Below are positions 1-6,678 of a stretch of 9,281 nucleotides of DNA, in pieces. Positions within the stretch are counted from its first letter, which is position 1; each line of letters begins with the position of its first letter. The notes under the pieces are model-generated. The model saw only the letters and a list, made by a program, of their open reading frames with translations. It was not told the DNA's origin and searched no databases. This DNA is from Actinomycetes bacterium (GTDB lineage: Bacteria; Actinomycetota; Humimicrobiia; Humimicrobiales; Humimicrobiaceae), in NCBI GenBank assembly GCA_030609215.1, contig JAUWCR010000032.1:1-9281 (forward strand), written 5' to 3'. The translations under genes and the position numbers were made by a program.

Positions 1-777
1 ATGAACAAAAGCATAATAGACATAAAAGAGCTAACCAAGATATACAGGATAGGAAATATAGAGATTAAGGCTCTGCGGGGTACAAACCTTAAGGTAGCTG
101 AAGGTGAATTTGTATCCATAATGGGCCCATCAGGCTCAGGCAAATCTACCCTTATGAATATAATAGGATGCCTTGACATTCCAACATCAGGAACCTATCA
201 CTTAGAAGGAGTAGATGTATCAAAGCTGGGCGATAACAGCCTTGCTGAAATTAGAAACAGCAAGATAGGATTTGTATTTCAGACATTTAATCTGCTGACC
301 AGAGCCAATGCAGTCTGTAACGTAGAGCTGCCCCTAATATACTCTAAGGAAGGAGATAGAAAGGGTAGAAGGGACAGGATAATTCGTGCACTTGACTCAG
401 TTGGACTTATAGGATGGGAAAAGCATAAGCCCTCTGAGCTCTCAGGAGGACAGAGGCAGAGGGTAGCAATAGCAAGGGCACTTGTAAATGATCCTACAAT
501 AATTTTAGCTGATGAGCCTACAGGAAACTTGGATTCAGTAACAGGAGAAGAGATAATTGCTATATTTCAAAAGCTAAACAGAGAAGGTAAGACAATACTG
601 CTTGTAACGCATGAGCTTAGCATAGCAAGGCATACAGACAGGGTCATATATCTAAAGGATGGGATTATACCAAATGAGGAGAGAATAGATAGTCCAATAG
701 ATGCAATAGAAAGACTTAAAAATATGCCCAGGCTTGAAGATAAGATAGGCAGTACACAAAAAGGACAGATGTTATGA
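1..777 (+). CDS. MacB/LolD-type ABC transporter ATP-binding protein
   Basis: This is the cytoplasmic ATPase subunit that would power the MacB-like permease encoded directly downstream. Visible motifs, in order, are Walker A GPSGSGKST (residues 42-50), the Q-loop glutamine at about 94, the signature LSGGQ (147-151), Walker B ILADEP (168-173) and the switch histidine H204 in LVTHE. The segment GFVFQTFNLL and the LADEPTGNLDS stretch are typical of the MacB/LolD/FtsE branch. At 258 residues it is slightly longer than the usual 220-240, with a polar tail after residue 222. Its last 4 bp overlap the permease start (ATGA), so the two are coupled. The ATG is the first base of the window; the conserved start of the domain soon after supports it, but the ribosome binding site is out of view. 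G+C and AGG arginine use are higher here than in the genes further right. The substrate (antibiotic, peptide or lipoprotein) cannot be told. Confidence 0.93.
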   Translation: MNKSIIDIKELTKIYRIGNIEIKALRGTNLKVAEGEFVSIMGPSGSGKSTLMNIIGCLDIPTSGTYHLEGVDVSKLGDNSLAEIRNSKIGFVFQTFNLLTRANAVCNVELPLIYSKEGDRKGRRDRIIRALDSVGLIGWEKHKPSELSGGQRQRVAIARALVNDPTIILADEPTGNLDSVTGEEIIAIFQKLNREGKTILLVTHELSIARHTDRVIYLKDGIIPNEERIDSPIDAIERLKNMPRLEDKIGSTQKGQML

Positions 778-2009
778 GAAGACTGGCAGAAAATATAAAG
801 ATTGCATTTCAGTCACTTACTGCAAATAAGCTTCGCTCTTTTCTTACCATGCTTGGTATTATTATTGGAGTTGGGGCTGTGGTGGCAATGCTTGCAATAG
901 GAGCAGGTGCGCAGGATTCTGTAATACAAAGCGTCCAGGAAATAGGATCTAATCTTATAATAGTAGTCCCGGGAAACAAGGAAGATAAACAGCAGGGTTT
1001 TGAGCAAATGCTGGGTGATGATAAAGATGCAGAAGCATTAAAAATTGATGATGCCAAAGCTATTGAAAAGGAAGCTAATTTAGTAAGCGGAGCTGCTCCA
1101 GTCATTTTAAGTTCGTCTGTTGTTTCTTATTTAAATAAAAACACAAGAGCAAGTATATACGCATCATCAGAAAAAGCTGAAGATATTTATAGTTTTGAAA
1201 TGGAAAAAGGTAACTTTTTCAGCTCCAGTGATGTGGCAAATTCTTCCAATGTTGCAGTTTTAGGACAAACAGTCATAAATGAGTTATTTGGTAATATTGA
1301 TCCATTGGGAGAAATAATTAAAGTAGATGGAAAAAATTTTACAGTCATCGGTATTGTAAAATCTAAAGGAACAGACCAATTTGGAAATGATCAGGATAAT
1401 GTGGTTTCCATGCCAATCACTACTGCACAGAATAAACTTTATGGAATTGATTATGTTAATATGATACTTGCTCAAAGTATAAGTGAGGAAGATATTGATG
1501 AAGCTTCAGAAGAAATTGAAAAAATACTTAGAAGACAGCATAATATTGGGCCAGGGCAGCAAAATGATTTCACTGTTAGAAACCAAACTCAAATTTTAGA
1601 TATTGTTGGTACTATAACAAGTGTCTTTACTATAACTATCGCCAGCATTGCAAGTATTTCTTTACTTGTCGGCGGAATAGGCATTATGAATATTATGCTT
1701 GTCTCAGTTACGGAAAGAACGCGAGAAATTGGTATTAGAAAAGCAATAGGAGCAAAAAATAAAGATATACTAATTCAATTTTTAATAGAAAGTGTTGTAC
1801 TTAGTATTACTGGCGGAATTATGGGTATTATCTTTGCAGTAGTCGTGTCTATCATACTTAATAAATTTACAATACTTACCACAAGCATTACTGCTTACCC
1901 CATAATTATTGCTATAACATTCTCAACTATAGTAGGGTTATTTTTCGGAATTTATCCCGCAATGCGTGCAGCAAGATTAAATCCAATAGAAGCTTTAAGA
2001 CATGAGTAA
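774..2009 (+). CDS. MacB/FtsX-type ABC transporter permease
   Basis: This is the membrane subunit of a MacB-type (type VII) ABC exporter, 411 residues with the standard architecture. An N-terminal membrane helix (about 22-46) is followed by a large extracytoplasmic MacB periplasmic-core-like domain (about 48-270). The C-terminal FtsX domain has three helices (about 276-312, 335-362 and 375-397). The hallmark MLVSVTERTREIGIRKAIGA (308-327) and the end PAMRAARLNPIEALRHE are family signatures. Proteins of this type use the transmission of ATP-driven movement to act on substrates outside the membrane, often with a MacA-like adaptor; none is encoded in this window. It overlaps the ATPase by 4 bp, with AAAGGACAG just upstream as a possible ribosome binding site, and its last 8 bp overlap the next ATPase gene. 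Composition changes from about 42% to about 32% G+C around 1000-1100, inside the extracytoplasmic domain. Confidence 0.93.
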   Translation: MRRLAENIKIAFQSLTANKLRSFLTMLGIIIGVGAVVAMLAIGAGAQDSVIQSVQEIGSNLIIVVPGNKEDKQQGFEQMLGDDKDAEALKIDDAKAIEKEANLVSGAAPVILSSSVVSYLNKNTRASIYASSEKAEDIYSFEMEKGNFFSSSDVANSSNVAVLGQTVINELFGNIDPLGEIIKVDGKNFTVIGIVKSKGTDQFGNDQDNVVSMPITTAQNKLYGIDYVNMILAQSISEEDIDEASEEIEKILRRQHNIGPGQQNDFTVRNQTQILDIVGTITSVFTITIASIASISLLVGGIGIMNIMLVSVTERTREIGIRKAIGAKNKDILIQFLIESVVLSITGGIMGIIFAVVVSIILNKFTILTTSITAYPIIIAITFSTIVGLFFGIYPAMRAARLNPIEALRHE

Positions 2010-2985
2010 TAATATAATAGAAGTAAAAAATCTTGTAAAAAAATTTAATAATATAACTGCAGTAGATAACATTTCTTTTTCAGTTAAGGAAGGAGAAATA
2101 TTTGGATTTTTAGGTCCTAATGGAGCAGGTAAAACTACTACTATTAATATTATTTGTACGCTCCTTTCCCTAAACTCAGGTGATGTAACACTCTGTGGAT
2201 ATAATGTTTTAAAAGACAAGAATAAAATAAGAAATTGTATAGGATTAGTATTTCAGGACCCAAGCCTGGATGATAGGCTGACAGCCATGGAAAACTTAAA
2301 CTTTCATTCTCTCCTGTATAATGTTCCAAGAAAATTAATTAAAAAAAGATGCGAAGAAGTACTTGAAACAGTAGACCTTACTAATAGAAAAAATGATCTT
2401 GTTAGAACTTTTTCGGGAGGAATGAGAAGAAGATTAGAAATAGCCCGCGGTCTTATACACTATCCAAAAATATTATTCTTAGATGAGCCGACAATAGGGC
2501 TTGATCCACAAACAAGACATAAAATATGGGATTACATTATTAAATTAAAGAAAAATCAAAATATAACCATATTCCTTACTACGCATTATATAGAAGAATC
2601 TGAAATATGTAACAGAATAGCAATTATTGATAGGGGGAAAATTATTGCTTTTGATACTCCTGAAGCTCTAAAAGATATGGTTGGTATGGATATAATTATT
2701 ATTTCTTCTAAAGATAACAACAAGCTTAAATTTTATATCGAAAAGAAATTAAATAAAAAAGTTGAAATACACGAAGATGATAATATTAAATTTGAAGTAA
2801 AAAATAGTTCAAATTTTATTCCTGATTTCATTAAAAACTGTCCTGTAAAAATTACATCCATTAATGCAAGGAAATCAACTTTAAATGATGTCTTTTTGAA
2901 TCTTACTGGAAGAGAAATAAGAGAAGAATATATGAACGCAAAAGATAATTTCAAATTAAAAATGAGATTTAGGACAAGAATGTAA
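2002..2985 (+). CDS. DrrA-type ABC-2 transporter ATP-binding protein
   Basis: This is the ATPase of an ABC-2 (DrrAB/NodIJ-like) exporter. Motifs are Walker A GPNGAGKTT (38-46), Q-loop Q85 in VFQDPSLD, signature FSGGM (137-141), Walker B ILFLDEP (157-163) followed by TIGLDPQTR, and H195 in LTTHY. The TIGLDPQTR stretch and the variant signature SGGMRRR are typical of the DrrA/CcmA group that pairs with ABC-2 permeases, and differ from the MacB-type ATPase at the start of the window. A regulatory-type C-terminal region (about 225-310) follows the nucleotide-binding domain, giving 327 residues, normal for DrrA homologues. Its ATG lies inside the end of the permease gene, with only a weak ribosome binding site, so reinitiation or coupling is likely. 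Its stop overlaps the next start (TAATG). It probably exports a drug, lipid or polysaccharide; the substrate cannot be deduced. Confidence 0.93.
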   Translation: MSNNIIEVKNLVKKFNNITAVDNISFSVKEGEIFGFLGPNGAGKTTTINIICTLLSLNSGDVTLCGYNVLKDKNKIRNCIGLVFQDPSLDDRLTAMENLNFHSLLYNVPRKLIKKRCEEVLETVDLTNRKNDLVRTFSGGMRRRLEIARGLIHYPKILFLDEPTIGLDPQTRHKIWDYIIKLKKNQNITIFLTTHYIEESEICNRIAIIDRGKIIAFDTPEALKDMVGMDIIIISSKDNNKLKFYIEKKLNKKVEIHEDDNIKFEVKNSSNFIPDFIKNCPVKITSINARKSTLNDVFLNLTGREIREEYMNAKDNFKLKMRFRTRM

Positions 2986-3752
2986 TGAAAGAATTAGCAG
3001 GAATATATATCATATGGTTAAGAGATGTTAAAAAATTCTTTCGAGACAAACCAAGAATTATTGGCTCATTAGCCCAGCCAGCAATATTTCTTTTCATATT
3101 AGGCAGTGGTCTTGCAATCTCCTTTCAAGTATTCGGAGGTGGTGGAGGTAAAGATTACCTTGAGTTTATGTTTCCTGGGATTATCGGTATGACCATTCTA
3201 TTCACCTCTTTCTTCAGCGCAATGTCTATTATCTGGGATAGGGAATTTGGATTTTTAAAAGAAGTTTTAGTGTCTCCTCTCTCCAGAGCTTCAATCGTAA
3301 TAGGAAAAAATTTAGGAGGTTCTACAGTTGCGATGATTCAAGGCTCTATAATACTTATATTTTCACCAATCCTTAAAATACCAATTACAGTTGTCTCAAT
3401 TTTAAAATTATTACCTATTATGTTTCTAACTGCTATGGTTATTTCATCTTTAGGGATCACTCTCGCTGCACGTCTAAAGACAATGCAAGGATTTCAAGTA
3501 CTGACAAACTTTATCTTAATGCCTATGTTTTTTCTCTCTGGAGCATTGTTTCCACTGGTAGATTTGCCTAAATGGATGGCCTATCTTGTTATAATAAATC
3601 CTCTATCATATGGAATTGATGCAATGAGAACTGTAATGCTTGGAAATTCTTACCCGCAGCTACACCCGCTATATATAAATGTAATTGTTTTATCAGCAAT
3701 TATAATAGTAATCACTTTCATTGGTATACTGCTTTTTAATAAACAGGAATAG
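2985..3752 (+). CDS. DrrB-like ABC-2 type transporter permease
   Basis: This is the integral membrane subunit that pairs with the DrrA-type ATPase just upstream. The 255-residue product has six predicted hydrophobic segments (roughly 29-47, 63-83, 115-135, 141-163, 172-192 and 230-251), the expected ABC-2 topology. Conserved features are IWDREFGFLKEVLVSPLSR (83-101), which forms the cytoplasmic loop region of this family, FFLSGALFPL (182-191), and NPLSYGIDAMR (205-215). A run of five glycines sits in the first extracytoplasmic loop at 51-55. The start codon shares its A with the upstream stop (TAATG), so translation is coupled; AGGACAAG, about 6 bases upstream of the ATG, can act as ribosome binding site. 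The gene closes the + strand operon and ends within a bidirectional hairpin shared with the opposing ytxH-like gene. The family assignment is firm; the substrate is unknown. Confidence 0.92.
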   Translation: MKELAGIYIIWLRDVKKFFRDKPRIIGSLAQPAIFLFILGSGLAISFQVFGGGGGKDYLEFMFPGIIGMTILFTSFFSAMSIIWDREFGFLKEVLVSPLSRASIVIGKNLGGSTVAMIQGSIILIFSPILKIPITVVSILKLLPIMFLTAMVISSLGITLAARLKTMQGFQVLTNFILMPMFFLSGALFPLVDLPKWMAYLVIINPLSYGIDAMRTVMLGNSYPQLHPLYINVIVLSAIIIVITFIGILLFNKQE

Positions 3753-3779
3753 ACCTTTTATTTTTCTATTCCTTCTTTT
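3745..3779. terminator. bidirectional hairpin between convergent genes
   Basis: A perfect 9-bp inverted repeat, AGGAATAGA at 3745-3753 and TCTATTCCT at 3765-3773, encloses an 11-nt pyrimidine-rich loop. On the + strand it is followed by TCTTTTA, a short U-rich tract. On the - strand the stem is followed by a less U-rich sequence. The hairpin covers the stop codon of the ABC-2 permease gene (3750-3752) and that of the opposing ytxH-like gene (3758-3760), so each transcript would carry it. It is best read as a shared transcription terminator for the two converging operons; termination strength is an inference, because neither tail is a long T run. Confidence 0.6.
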
Positions 3780-3985
3780 AAGTCCTCCATATAATCAGAA
3801 AACTGATTCCTAAATTTTACTACCTTATCTGTAACCAAATCACATACCTGCTTGCAATTATCTTCCATCTTCTCTGTTAAAATTTTCCTTGTTTCCTCCC
3901 CTTTCCTGGGCGCACAAAGTATACCAATTATTGCTCCTAGCCCAAATGCTAGAATAAGATAACCAAATACCTCAGATTTTTTCAT
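3758..3985 (-). CDS. YtxH-family small membrane protein
   Basis: This is a 75-residue protein with one N-terminal membrane helix (about 7-24), then LCAPRKGEETRK (23-34) and a charged, probably helical tail with the periodicity of a coiled coil or amphipathic helix. A glycine-rich helix ending in a small-residue-APxxG-x3-R motif is the signature of the YtxH (general stress/gas vesicle-like) family. Biochemical function is unknown for most members. Some are linked to envelope stress in Bacillus. The start is supported by an AGGAG ribosome binding site that overlaps the upstream gene's stop, with only a 6-bp gap, so it is co-translated with the DUF4349 lipoprotein. It ends 5 bp from the convergent ABC-2 permease gene. 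Confidence 0.8.
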   Translation of the reverse strand: MKKSEVFGYLILAFGLGAIIGILCAPRKGEETRKILTEKMEDNCKQVCDLVTDKVVKFRNQFSDYMEDLKEGIEK

Positions 3986-3991
3986 ATTAAT

Positions 3992-4957
3992 TTACTCCTT
4001 TTTAGATCTAGCTCTTCTTCTGTTTCTAGCTCTAATAGCCTGCCATATTATAATTAAAATTATTGCAATCAATACAAGCACAGGACTCATAATTATTAAC
4101 GCAACAATCATTCCATTAAATACAGTTACTGCTCCTTTAAATCCTCTTTTTAAAGCATCTATAAATCCCCATCCTGGAGTTGTCTTTATAGACTCAGGTT
4201 CATATAGATACACTTCAATAGTAGAAAAAGATACCATATTATCCAGATAATTCATTCTTCCTTTTATTACTTCTATCTCTTCCTGAACATAACTCAGCTC
4301 TCTCTGAACTTCTATACTTTCACTTACATTCTTTGATTGTTTCATTAATCCAAGCAGAATATCTTCCTGAGCTTCCAGATTTCTAAGCCTGCTTTCAAGA
4401 TCAATATATTCCTGGGTTACATCTTGACCTGTTATACTTATATTTCTAACAGTGCCCATTTCTTTCAGTCTATCTATTACATAATTAAAATTCTCATGAT
4501 CAACTCTTAATATTATTGATCCACTTGTTAAGTTGCCTTCACTATCAGAGTAACTTTGGGTGCTGCTGATAAAACCATCATTTTGCTCTGCTAAATTAGT
4601 AATTTTAAATAACTTACTTTCAAATTCACCTTTCTCAATTTCCAATTCCATGTATGCATTTTTAATTACTTTCCTCTCTATAGCAGGAGATGTAACATAA
4701 TCAGATTCACCTGCGTCCACCATCTCTTCTTCCATATAGCTTTCCTCAGCATATTCCTCAGCAACAGCAGGCGCCTCAGCTCCAGTCATTTCAAATTCCC
4801 CGGGGGCTGCTCCTTCCACAGCCTTTTCCACAAGACCATACTCTGGCTCAGCACTACTCGCAACACCCTTTAGCATTGAACATCCTGAAAGGACTATCCC
4901 CGCAAAGAAAATAATAGTTATTGTAATTAACAACAATTTAAAAAATTTATTTCCCAT
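3992..4957 (-). CDS. DUF4349-domain lipoprotein with C-terminal membrane helix
   Basis: This 321-residue envelope protein has a lipoprotein signal peptide: a lysine-containing n-region, a hydrophobic core (about 8-22) and lipobox LSGC with the lipidated Cys26. An acidic, low-complexity stretch rich in Glu, Ala and Tyr follows (about 36-90). The DUF4349 domain spans about 93-305: RKVIKNAYMELEIE, then SGSIILRVDHENF, then ITGQDVTQEYIDLESRL, leading into a predicted coiled coil (about 185-240) and VSFSTIEVYLYEP. A final membrane helix (about 284-306) ends in a very basic cytoplasmic tail (RNRRRARSKK). The protein would thus be anchored at both ends, by lipid and by helix, with the domain outside the cell. 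The domain's function is not established. A strong AGGAGG ribosome binding site at 4964-4969 supports the ATG. It is followed after 6 bp by the ytxH-like gene. Confidence 0.88.
   Translation of the reverse strand: MGNKFFKLLLITITIIFFAGIVLSGCSMLKGVASSAEPEYGLVEKAVEGAAPGEFEMTGAEAPAVAEEYAEESYMEEEMVDAGESDYVTSPAIERKVIKNAYMELEIEKGEFESKLFKITNLAEQNDGFISSTQSYSDSEGNLTSGSIILRVDHENFNYVIDRLKEMGTVRNISITGQDVTQEYIDLESRLRNLEAQEDILLGLMKQSKNVSESIEVQRELSYVQEEIEVIKGRMNYLDNMVSFSTIEVYLYEPESIKTTPGWGFIDALKRGFKGAVTVFNGMIVALIIMSPVLVLIAIILIIIWQAIRARNRRRARSKKE
3994..3999 (-). promoter_or_regulatory. ribosome binding site for the ytxH-like gene, overlapping the upstream stop codon
   Basis: On the - strand AGGAGT lies 8 bases before the ATG at 3985. 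Its first base is the T/A edge of the TAA stop codon (3992-3994) of the DUF4349 gene. Ribosomes finishing the lipoprotein gene would therefore sit on the site used to start the small membrane protein, which suggests translational coupling. Confidence 0.65.
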
Positions 4958-5153
4958 CTTGGTCCTCCTATAAAATATTTTTTACAGTTTTACTTAATAA
5001 ATAAACTCTCTTTAAAAATAATAATAAAACTTCATAGATTATTTTTTAAGCTATTGATAAAACTTTTATGTTCTCAATATTTTAAACTATTCTAATAATC
5101 TACTCTATTTATCTTATATTGTTTAATTATAACTAATTTTAATAATAAAAACA
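4958..5153. other. A/T-rich intergenic region between nfnB and the DUF4349 gene
   Basis: This 196-bp gap separates nfnB (upstream on the - strand) from the DUF4349 gene. It holds no plausible gene. It contains the AGGAGG ribosome binding site at 4964-4969. On the - strand there is an exact TATAAT (complement of 5126-5131), but no acceptable -35 box at 16-18 bases, so a promoter there is only possible. A 6-bp stem (TATTGA with TCAATA, about 5053-5080) is too weak to call as the nfnB terminator. The gap size suggests that transcription of the lipoprotein unit starts here, separately from nfnB. Confidence 0.4.
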
Positions 5154-6623
5154 CTACCATATACCTGTTTTTACATACTTATCAATTGCTTCTGCAGCAC
5201 TCTTTCCAGCACCCATTGCAAGTATTACAGTTGCCGCACCAGTTACTATATCACCTCCTGCAAACACCCCTTTCTTGCTTGTCTTGCCAGTCTGGGTATC
5301 TGCCTCTATATACCCTCTTCTTGTTAATTTCAGTCCGCTTGCAGTTGAAGTAAGCAATGGGTTAGGTCCTTGTCCAATAGCCATTACCACTGCTTCAATA
5401 TCTATATCATGTTCCGATCCATTAATAGGCATTGGGCGTCTTCTGCCAGATTCATCCGGCTCGCCAAGCTTCATTTTGACACATTTAATTTTTTTTACCC
5501 ATCCTTCGCTGCCAACAATTTCAACAGGATTTGTAAGAAGAATAAATTCTATCCCTTCTTGTTTTGCATGCTCTATTTCCTCATTTCTTGCAGGCATCTC
5601 AACTTCACTTCTCCGGTATATAAGATAGACATTCTTAGCACCAAGTCTTTTGGCAGTTCGAGCTGAATCCATTGCAACATTGCCTCCTCCAACAACAGCT
5701 ATATCTCTAACTCTTGCAATTGGAGTATCATACTCAGGAAATAAATATGCTTTCATCAAATTTGAGCGTGTAAGATACTCATTGGCAGAATAAACTCCAT
5801 TTAAGTTTTCACCAGGGATATTCATAAAGTAAGGGAGACCTGCGCCTGTCCCAATAAAAACACTGCTGTAACCATTATTTAACATATCATCTATAGTTAG
5901 TACTTTACCTATTACCATATTTAATTTTATTTCCACTCCCAAACTCTCTACAAATTTTACTTCCTTTTCTAAAATTTTTTTTGGGAGCCTGAACTCAGGT
6001 ATTCCATAAACAAGTACACCTCCTGTTTTATGCAAGGCCTCAAAAATAGTTACTTTGTAACCCTTTTTTGCAAGCTCCCCTGCACATGTAAGACCTGCAG
6101 GGCCGGATCCTATTATCGCAATTTTTTTATTTGAAGATTTACAGTCAAGTTCCTTACTTTTTGAATTATTATTTTCACTACATCCACTACTCTCATTTCC
6201 AGTAATGCTATTTTTTGATAATTTTCTATCAGCAACAAATCTCTCCAGTCTTCCTATAGCAACAGGTTTATCTTTTACTGCTAGAATGCACTTTTTCTCA
6301 CACTGATCTTCCTGAGGACAAACTCTCCCACAAATTGCTGGAAGGGAGTTTTTTTCTCTTATTTTATCTAATGCTTTATCAAATTCTTTTTTACTGATTA
6401 AATCTATGAAGCTTTTAATATCTATATCCACAGGACACCCTTCAATACAGCGCGGATTTTTGCACTGCAGACATCTTGTGCTCTCTTTTACTGCATCCTC
6501 TTCAGTATAACCAAGAGCTACCTCTTTAAAATTCTTAATTCTCTCTTCTGGATTCTGCTCCGGCATGGAAGTCCTGCGAATTTTAACTTTTTTAGTTCTC
6601 TTATTACTTTTTTCACTTACCAT
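5154..6623 (-). CDS. nfnB: NADP(H)-binding large subunit of Nfn transhydrogenase (NfnB)
   Basis: NfnB is the large subunit of NADH-dependent reduced ferredoxin:NADP+ oxidoreductase, a cytoplasmic flavin-bifurcating enzyme that links NADH, NADPH and ferredoxin. The N-terminal domain carries eight cysteines for two [4Fe-4S] clusters (C51, C54, C59, C63 and C98, C102, C108, C112). FAD binding is seen at GSGPAGL (172-178), NADPH binding at VGGGNVAMDS (311-320), and the FAD-closing motif at GGDIVTGAATVI (456-467). The stretch AYLFPEYDTPI and the adjacent nfnA partner favour Nfn over a glutamate synthase small subunit, which shares the same fold. At 489 residues it exceeds the usual roughly 465 because of a polar Asn/Ser-rich linker (about 134-165) with two extra cysteines (C148, C161). 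The N-terminus is basic. The ATG has AAGGAAAG about 10-13 bases upstream, rather distant. Confidence 0.9.
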   Translation of the reverse strand: MVSEKSNKRTKKVKIRRTSMPEQNPEERIKNFKEVALGYTEEDAVKESTRCLQCKNPRCIEGCPVDIDIKSFIDLISKKEFDKALDKIREKNSLPAICGRVCPQEDQCEKKCILAVKDKPVAIGRLERFVADRKLSKNSITGNESSGCSENNNSKSKELDCKSSNKKIAIIGSGPAGLTCAGELAKKGYKVTIFEALHKTGGVLVYGIPEFRLPKKILEKEVKFVESLGVEIKLNMVIGKVLTIDDMLNNGYSSVFIGTGAGLPYFMNIPGENLNGVYSANEYLTRSNLMKAYLFPEYDTPIARVRDIAVVGGGNVAMDSARTAKRLGAKNVYLIYRRSEVEMPARNEEIEHAKQEGIEFILLTNPVEIVGSEGWVKKIKCVKMKLGEPDESGRRRPMPINGSEHDIDIEAVVMAIGQGPNPLLTSTASGLKLTRRGYIEADTQTGKTSKKGVFAGGDIVTGAATVILAMGAGKSAAEAIDKYVKTGIW

Positions 6624-6678
6624 AATAATTTTAGCTTTCCTTCTTAATTGTAGTCTTTATTTTAATTCTCTTTTTTAC

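Noticed and set aside
809..1105. Open frames on the - strand inside the permease gene
   Set aside because: They lie opposite a clear conserved gene, encode no recognisable domain and have low-complexity Ser/Ala composition expected of shadow frames.
5053..5080. Intrinsic terminator after nfnB
   Set aside because: Only a 6-bp A/T-rich stem with a long loop; too weak to support.
5119..5150. Sigma-70 type promoter for the DUF4349 gene
   Set aside because: An exact TATAAT exists on the - strand, but no acceptable -35 box; in DNA this A/T-rich a chance match is expected, so it is only mentioned in the intergenic entry.
5275..5666. Open frames on the + strand opposite nfnB
   Set aside because: Fully inside a strongly conserved gene on the other strand; no domain and no convincing ribosome binding site. 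The same applies to 6806-7084 (opposite nfnA) and 8706-8966 (opposite the TPM gene).
5154..6623. Glutamate synthase small subunit (GltD)
   Set aside because: Same fold and cofactors, but the conserved AYLFPEYDTP stretch, the adjacent nfnA partner and the absence of a GltB-like large subunit favour NfnB.
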